A stretch of DNA of 64,000 bases, taken from Brachybacterium sillae. Its GTDB lineage: Bacteria; Actinomycetota; Actinomycetes; Actinomycetales; Dermabacteraceae. The stretch lies in the NCBI RefSeq assembly GCF_025028335.1, contig NZ_JAFEUW010000001.1:2356001-2420000 (forward strand). The letters run 5' to 3'. The position numbers and the translations under genes are program-made. The notes below the pieces were generated by a model. It saw nothing but the letters and a program-made list of their open reading frames with translations, was not told where the DNA came from and did not search any database. Position 1 is the first letter of the stretch, and each line of letters starts with the position of its first letter. Shown here piece after piece: positions 60,842 to 64,000 of the stretch.

Positions 60842-61951
60842 ATGGGAGGCATGGATGTGGTGGTGCCCCCGGGGGATGCGCTGCGCTCAGTGAGGGGCGT
60901 GCGAGAGCGTGCGATCGGCAGCGCCCTGGCGGCCGCCGTCGGGGACGCCCTCGGAGCGCCCTACGAGTTCCTGGCGCCGATCCCGGCGACGGACGACGTC
61001 GACATGGTCGGAGGTGGCCTGCTCGGGTGGGCCGAAGGGGAGTGGACCGACGACACCGCGCTGGCGGTGGTGGTGCTGCGCGCGGCCGTGGACGCCCCGG
61101 GGCGGCCCCTGACCGACGAGACGGTCCTGGATGCGATCGCCGCTGGATGGTTCACCTGGTCCATCGGCGCCGCCGACATCGGCGTGCTGACCTCTGCGGT
61201 GATGCGGCGCTCCGGGGAGCTCGCCGCGGCGTCCGGGCGCGCCGTGCCCGCGGCGACGGATCTGCGCTGCGCGGCGCAGGAGGTGCATGAGCAGCTCGAC
61301 CGCTCCGGTGGCAACGGTGCCCTGCTGCGGGTCCACGCCGGGGTGCTGCCCGCGCTCGCCGCGGAGGATGACGTGCTCGAGGAGTCGGTGCTGGCGCTGT
61401 GTCGCCTCACGCACACCGATCCCGAGGCGCAGGAGGCCTGTGTGCTGTGGGGTTTCGCGGTGCGCGAGGCCATCCTGACGGGCCGTCTGGATGTGCGCAG
61501 CGGCCTGGAAAGGCTGCCCGAGGAACGTCGGGACGTGTGGTGCGAGCGTCTGGCCCGCGCGGAGGCCTCCGATCCCGCGGAGCTCGGACGCAATGGGTGG
61601 GTGGTGCGGGCGCTGCAGGCGGCCTGGTCCGCGATCCATCGCGCCGGCCCCGTTCCCGAGGGACGTTTCGCGCAGCGCGCCTGGCTGGTGGACGTGCTGG
61701 ACGCCGCGGTGCGCTCGGGGTTCGACACCGACACCGTCAGCTGCATCGCAGGGTCCCTCGCCGGGGCCGCGGTGGGCCCCGGTGCGGTGCCGCCGGAGTG
61801 GCGCCGCGACCTGCACGGGTGGCCCGGGTACGACGCCGATGATCTGGTGGCGCTGGTGCAACGGGCTCTGCCCGCCGACGCCGAGGACATCCCCGGGCGC
61901 ACCTCGAGGACATCGCCCGGAGGTCCCGAGAGCGAGGAGGCCGGGAGATGA
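60842..61951 (+). CDS. ADP-ribosylglycohydrolase-like protein
   Basis: 369 residues from ATG 60842 (ATG 60851 also possible). The DraG/ARH fold shows in 'ALAAAVGDALGAPYEFLAPI', the first metal-binding motif 'GEWTDDTALAVVVLRAAVD', and the second 'GFDTDTVSCIAGSLAGAAVG'. These Asp/Thr/Glu residues coordinate two Mg2+ ions in enzymes that remove ADP-ribose from arginine or other acceptors. A Gly/Ser/Arg-rich tail follows. The target is unknown; no DraT-like transferase is nearby. Its stop overlaps the next gene start (ATGA). Confidence 0.88.
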   Translation: MGGMDVVVPPGDALRSVRGVRERAIGSALAAAVGDALGAPYEFLAPIPATDDVDMVGGGLLGWAEGEWTDDTALAVVVLRAAVDAPGRPLTDETVLDAIAAGWFTWSIGAADIGVLTSAVMRRSGELAAASGRAVPAATDLRCAAQEVHEQLDRSGGNGALLRVHAGVLPALAAEDDVLEESVLALCRLTHTDPEAQEACVLWGFAVREAILTGRLDVRSGLERLPEERRDVWCERLARAEASDPAELGRNGWVVRALQAAWSAIHRAGPVPEGRFAQRAWLVDVLDAAVRSGFDTDTVSCIAGSLAGAAVGPGAVPPEWRRDLHGWPGYDADDLVALVQRALPADAEDIPGRTSRTSPGGPESEEAGR

Positions 61952-62663
61952 CCCGCACGCCCTGGCACCTGCGGGTGCTGAGCTGGAACGTGTGCGAACT
62001 GCGCGGTGACGTCGACGCCCTGGTCGAGGCAGTCCGAGCGGTCCGCCCGGATGTGCTGCTTCTGCAGGAGGCCCCGCGCCTGGTGCTGCCGCAGATGCGG
62101 TTGGAGCGGTTCGCGCGGCGCGTCGGCCTGCGGGTGCTGCAGGGGGACGTTTCGGCCGCGGTCTGGCGATCCTCGCCACCGACGATGTGGCCGCGCGGGT
62201 GGTCCGCCGCGGCATGGAACCGGTGGCGCAGGTGCTGTCGGATCCCCAGGCGGTCTACCCGCGGGGGATCGCGGCCGTGCGTCTGTCGGTGCCCGGTGGT
62301 GGGCAGCTCATGGTCTCGACGATCCATCTGGCGCTGCAGCAGGACAACCGGGTGACCCACGCCCGTGAGGCGGTGGAGCGCGTGCGCCGCGCAGGCTGCC
62401 CGGTGGTGATGGGCGGGGATCTCAATGAGACCGCCGACGGGCCCGCCCGCCGGATCCTCGACGAGGTGCTGCGCGATCCTGCGGAACCGACGGAGCACAC
62501 CTTCCCCGCAACCCGGCCGCGGCGTCGCATCGATGCGGTGCTGGTCACCCCCGGCCTGAGGGTGCGGACGGCGCGGGCACTGCGCTCCGCCCCGGGAGTT
62601 CCCGCGGCGCGGATGCGCACCGCTTCGGATCACCTGGGCACAGTGGTCGACCTCGACATCTGA
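61948..62663 (+). pseudogene. Endonuclease/exonuclease/phosphatase-family protein, frame broken once
   Basis: ATG 61948 overlaps the previous stop. The EEP-type start 'LRVLSWNVCELRGDVDALVE' and metal-binding Glu in 'RPDVLLLQEAPRLVLPQMRL' are present. Near 62155 the frame breaks. One missing base (TCGGCC for TCCGGCC) would give 'GRGLAILATDDVAARVVRRG', after which the second half continues with 'STIHLALQQDNRVTHAREAV', the conserved 'PVVMGGDLNETADGPARRIL' (Asp/Asn) and the terminal 'RRRIDAVLVTPGLRV' plus 'ASDHLGTVVDLDI' (Asp-His). About 238 residues if repaired. The substrate may be a nucleic acid or phosphodiester. Confidence 0.82.
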
Positions 62664-62793
62664 CCCTCCCCCCCACGTCGAGGGGTCGATCCGCCCCGCA
62701 TCCCGCGGTCGACCGCCCCCTCGAGCGGATGGCCCGGGGCCAACCGTGATGCGCGGGACGCGTTCGCCGACTGCGGACAGCCACCCATAACGG

Positions 62794-62822
62794 TTGAAAA
62801 CTTAAAGAAAAGCGGGCATGCT
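62794..62822 (+). promoter_or_regulatory. Probable promoter of the methyltransferase gene
   Basis: A rare AT-rich island in the core. TTGAAA (62794-62799) and CATGCT (62817-62822) are 17 bp apart, with the gene start 7 bp later. The transcript may be leaderless, as the ATG follows too closely for a ribosome site. Confidence 0.5.
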
Positions 62823-62828
62823 AGCAGC

Positions 62829-63428
62829 ATGACAACCATGACCGAGGGCATCGACTGGCACGTGTTCAACGCCACGGCCTCGGGGCGCCCGCCGCGCCGC
62901 ATCATCTCCCGCGCGATCGCCGCGGCCGGTGGGGACCGGCCGGGTCGCGTGGCCCTGGACATCGGCGCCGGCGGTGGATCGGACGCCCTGGAGTTCGTGC
63001 GGCACGGCTGGACGGTGCACGCCTACGACATCGATGACACCCTCGCCTCGCGTCTGGTGGAGAACGAGCGCATGGCGGGGACCCTCCGCTTCCATCACAC
63101 CGACGCCACCACCGTGGAGCGCTTCCCGACCGCGGACGTGCTCTATTCCGGCCATGCCCTGCCGATGTTGGGCCCGGAGGGTCTGGCGCAGACCTGGCCG
63201 CGGCTGGTCGACGCCCTGCGACCCGGGGGGATCGCCGCGGTGGACCTGTTCGGTGATCGCGACACCTGGGCCGATCGCGACGACATCGCCACACTGGATC
63301 AGCGGCAGATCGACGAGATGTTCCGCGGATTCTCCGTGCTGCACCGGGAGGTGCGCGACGAGGACGGCCGCTCCTGGGTCGGCAAGAAGCACTGGCACAT
63401 CATCACGGTGCTCGCCCGCAAACTCTGA
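62829..63428 (+). CDS. Class I SAM-dependent methyltransferase (TehB-like)
   Basis: 199 residues, ATG 62829 (ATG 62838 possible). Rossmann-type core with SAM motif I 'RVALDIGAGGGSDALEFVRH', motif II 'VHAYDIDDTLASRLVENERM', and motif IV-like 'ADVLYSGHALPMLGPEGLAQ', then 'LRPGGIAAVDLFGDRDTWAD'. The terminal 'GRSWVGKKHWHIITVLARKL' resembles TehB/tellurite-resistance-type methyltransferases. The substrate is unknown. No operon; a terminator follows at 63444. Confidence 0.84.
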   Translation: MTTMTEGIDWHVFNATASGRPPRRIISRAIAAAGGDRPGRVALDIGAGGGSDALEFVRHGWTVHAYDIDDTLASRLVENERMAGTLRFHHTDATTVERFPTADVLYSGHALPMLGPEGLAQTWPRLVDALRPGGIAAVDLFGDRDTWADRDDIATLDQRQIDEMFRGFSVLHREVRDEDGRSWVGKKHWHIITVLARKL

Positions 63429-63443
63429 TCCGCGTGCCCCTCG

Positions 63444-63466
63444 GCCCCGCCCGTCGCCGGCGGGGC
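63444..63466 (+). terminator. G/C-rich hairpin terminator after the methyltransferase gene
   Basis: GCCCCGCC (63444-63451) and GGCGGGGC (63459-63466) pair perfectly around a 7-nt loop. It could serve both converging genes. Confidence 0.55.
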
Positions 63467-63506
63467 AGAAGCGGTGGGCAGACGACAGAGAGTCAGGGGT
63501 CAGCGA

Positions 63507-63992
63507 TCAGCTCGGTGCGCCGCGCAGGCGTTTGACGAGGATGTCGCTGCCGCCGACGACGATGCCGGTGCGGGTGAAGCCCTCCGAGAGGTACAGCACC
63601 ATCGCGGTGGTGTTCTGCGGTTCGACACTGAGGCTGACCCGCTCCACGCCCCGCTCGATCGCCTGATCGGTCAGCGCCTGCAGAAGCGCCCGACCGATCC
63701 CGCGGCCGCGGGCCACTGGATCCAGGCCGATGGTCAGCTCGGGGACGTCCTCCTCCAGATACCCGTACCCGGGGTCGGTGAACGGCAGATACCGCAGCCA
63801 CGCGGCTCCGACGTCGCGACCCCCGAGGGAGGCGACCACTCCACCCTGGTCTGGGGTCCACCCCTCCACGTAGTGGGACAGTTCGGGGACTGTGCGCACA
63901 TCCGAGCGCGCACGCATCGTGTTCCAGTTCGCGGCATGGTCGAGCATCTCCCACAGGAAGGGGACGTCCTCGGCGCGGGCGGGGCGGATCAC
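63507..63992 (-). CDS. GNAT-family N-acetyltransferase
   Basis: 161 residues, GTG start at 63992 ('MIRPARAEDVPFLWEMLDHA'), 9 bases from the window edge, so an upstream start cannot be excluded. Acetyl-CoA-binding loop 'TIGLDPVARGRGIGRALLQA'; beta-5/alpha-4 'VSLSVEPQNTTAMVLYLSEG' and 'FTRTGIVVGGSDILVKRLRG'. Similar proteins are annotated only as GNAT; the substrate is unknown. Confidence 0.85.
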   Translation of the reverse strand: MIRPARAEDVPFLWEMLDHAANWNTMRARSDVRTVPELSHYVEGWTPDQGGVVASLGGRDVGAAWLRYLPFTDPGYGYLEEDVPELTIGLDPVARGRGIGRALLQALTDQAIERGVERVSLSVEPQNTTAMVLYLSEGFTRTGIVVGGSDILVKRLRGAPS

Positions 63993-64000
63993 CGGGCGAT

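Overview
This window comes from a high-GC Actinomycetota chromosome. The evidence is frequent GTG starts, actinobacterial-type EttA, GlbO-like globin, a mycothiol-reductase-like thioredoxin-fold protein, M1 and M13 peptidases and a GT35 phosphorylase. The style of the core genes suggests Micrococcales, perhaps Dermabacteraceae or Brachybacterium-like, but that placement is from memory and was not checked.

Bases 1 to about 27,490 are a genomic island built mostly of insertion sequences. I count about 15 elements or remnants from seven families (IS3, IS5/IS427, IS1634, IS256, IS1380, ISL3, IS481), several nested. An IS5 copy interrupts an acetyltransferase gene. A second IS5 sits in that gene's stop codon and itself carries an IS1634 flanked by a 98-bp target duplication. 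Between the elements lie cargo and wreckage: a GC-poor secreted protein and small membrane protein (5.8-7.1 kb), a translationally coupled three-gene toxin-antitoxin-like module (7.6-8.9 kb), a broken kup potassium transporter, a glycosyltransferase / debranching enzyme / MerR cluster (11-14.8 kb), an hsdS fragment of a lost type I restriction system, a GNAT acetyltransferase, and a formaldehyde dehydrogenase / GlcG / LuxR cluster (23.2-26.2 kb). At the right edge are a tRNA-like 3' fragment and an IS5 end.

From about 27.5 kb to the end the sequence is ordinary gene-dense core: a YlbL-type PDZ-Lon protease, HAD hydrolase, EttA, quinone oxidoreductase (nonsense mutation), amidohydrolase, MFS exporter (internal deletion) with a divergent Lrp-type regulator, glycogen phosphorylase coupled to a sugar-binding lipoprotein, two thioesterases, a truncated globin, MscS, aminopeptidase N, a DUF402 protein, a heterodimeric ABC exporter, an Rv2466c-like protein, RpiB, a Nei-type glycosylase, a prolyl-aminopeptidase-like protein, an ElaA-like GNAT, an ankyrin protein, a thiamin-related ECF transporter behind a TPP riboswitch, a PH-like membrane protein, an M13 endopeptidase, an ADP-ribosylglycohydrolase, an endonuclease/phosphatase-fold protein, a methyltransferase and a GNAT.

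Seven otherwise well-preserved genes each appear to have lost a single base, mostly in a G or C run. Either the sequence carries indel errors or the genome is decaying. Where a gene is marked pseudogene for this reason, read it as 'reading frame broken in this sequence'.
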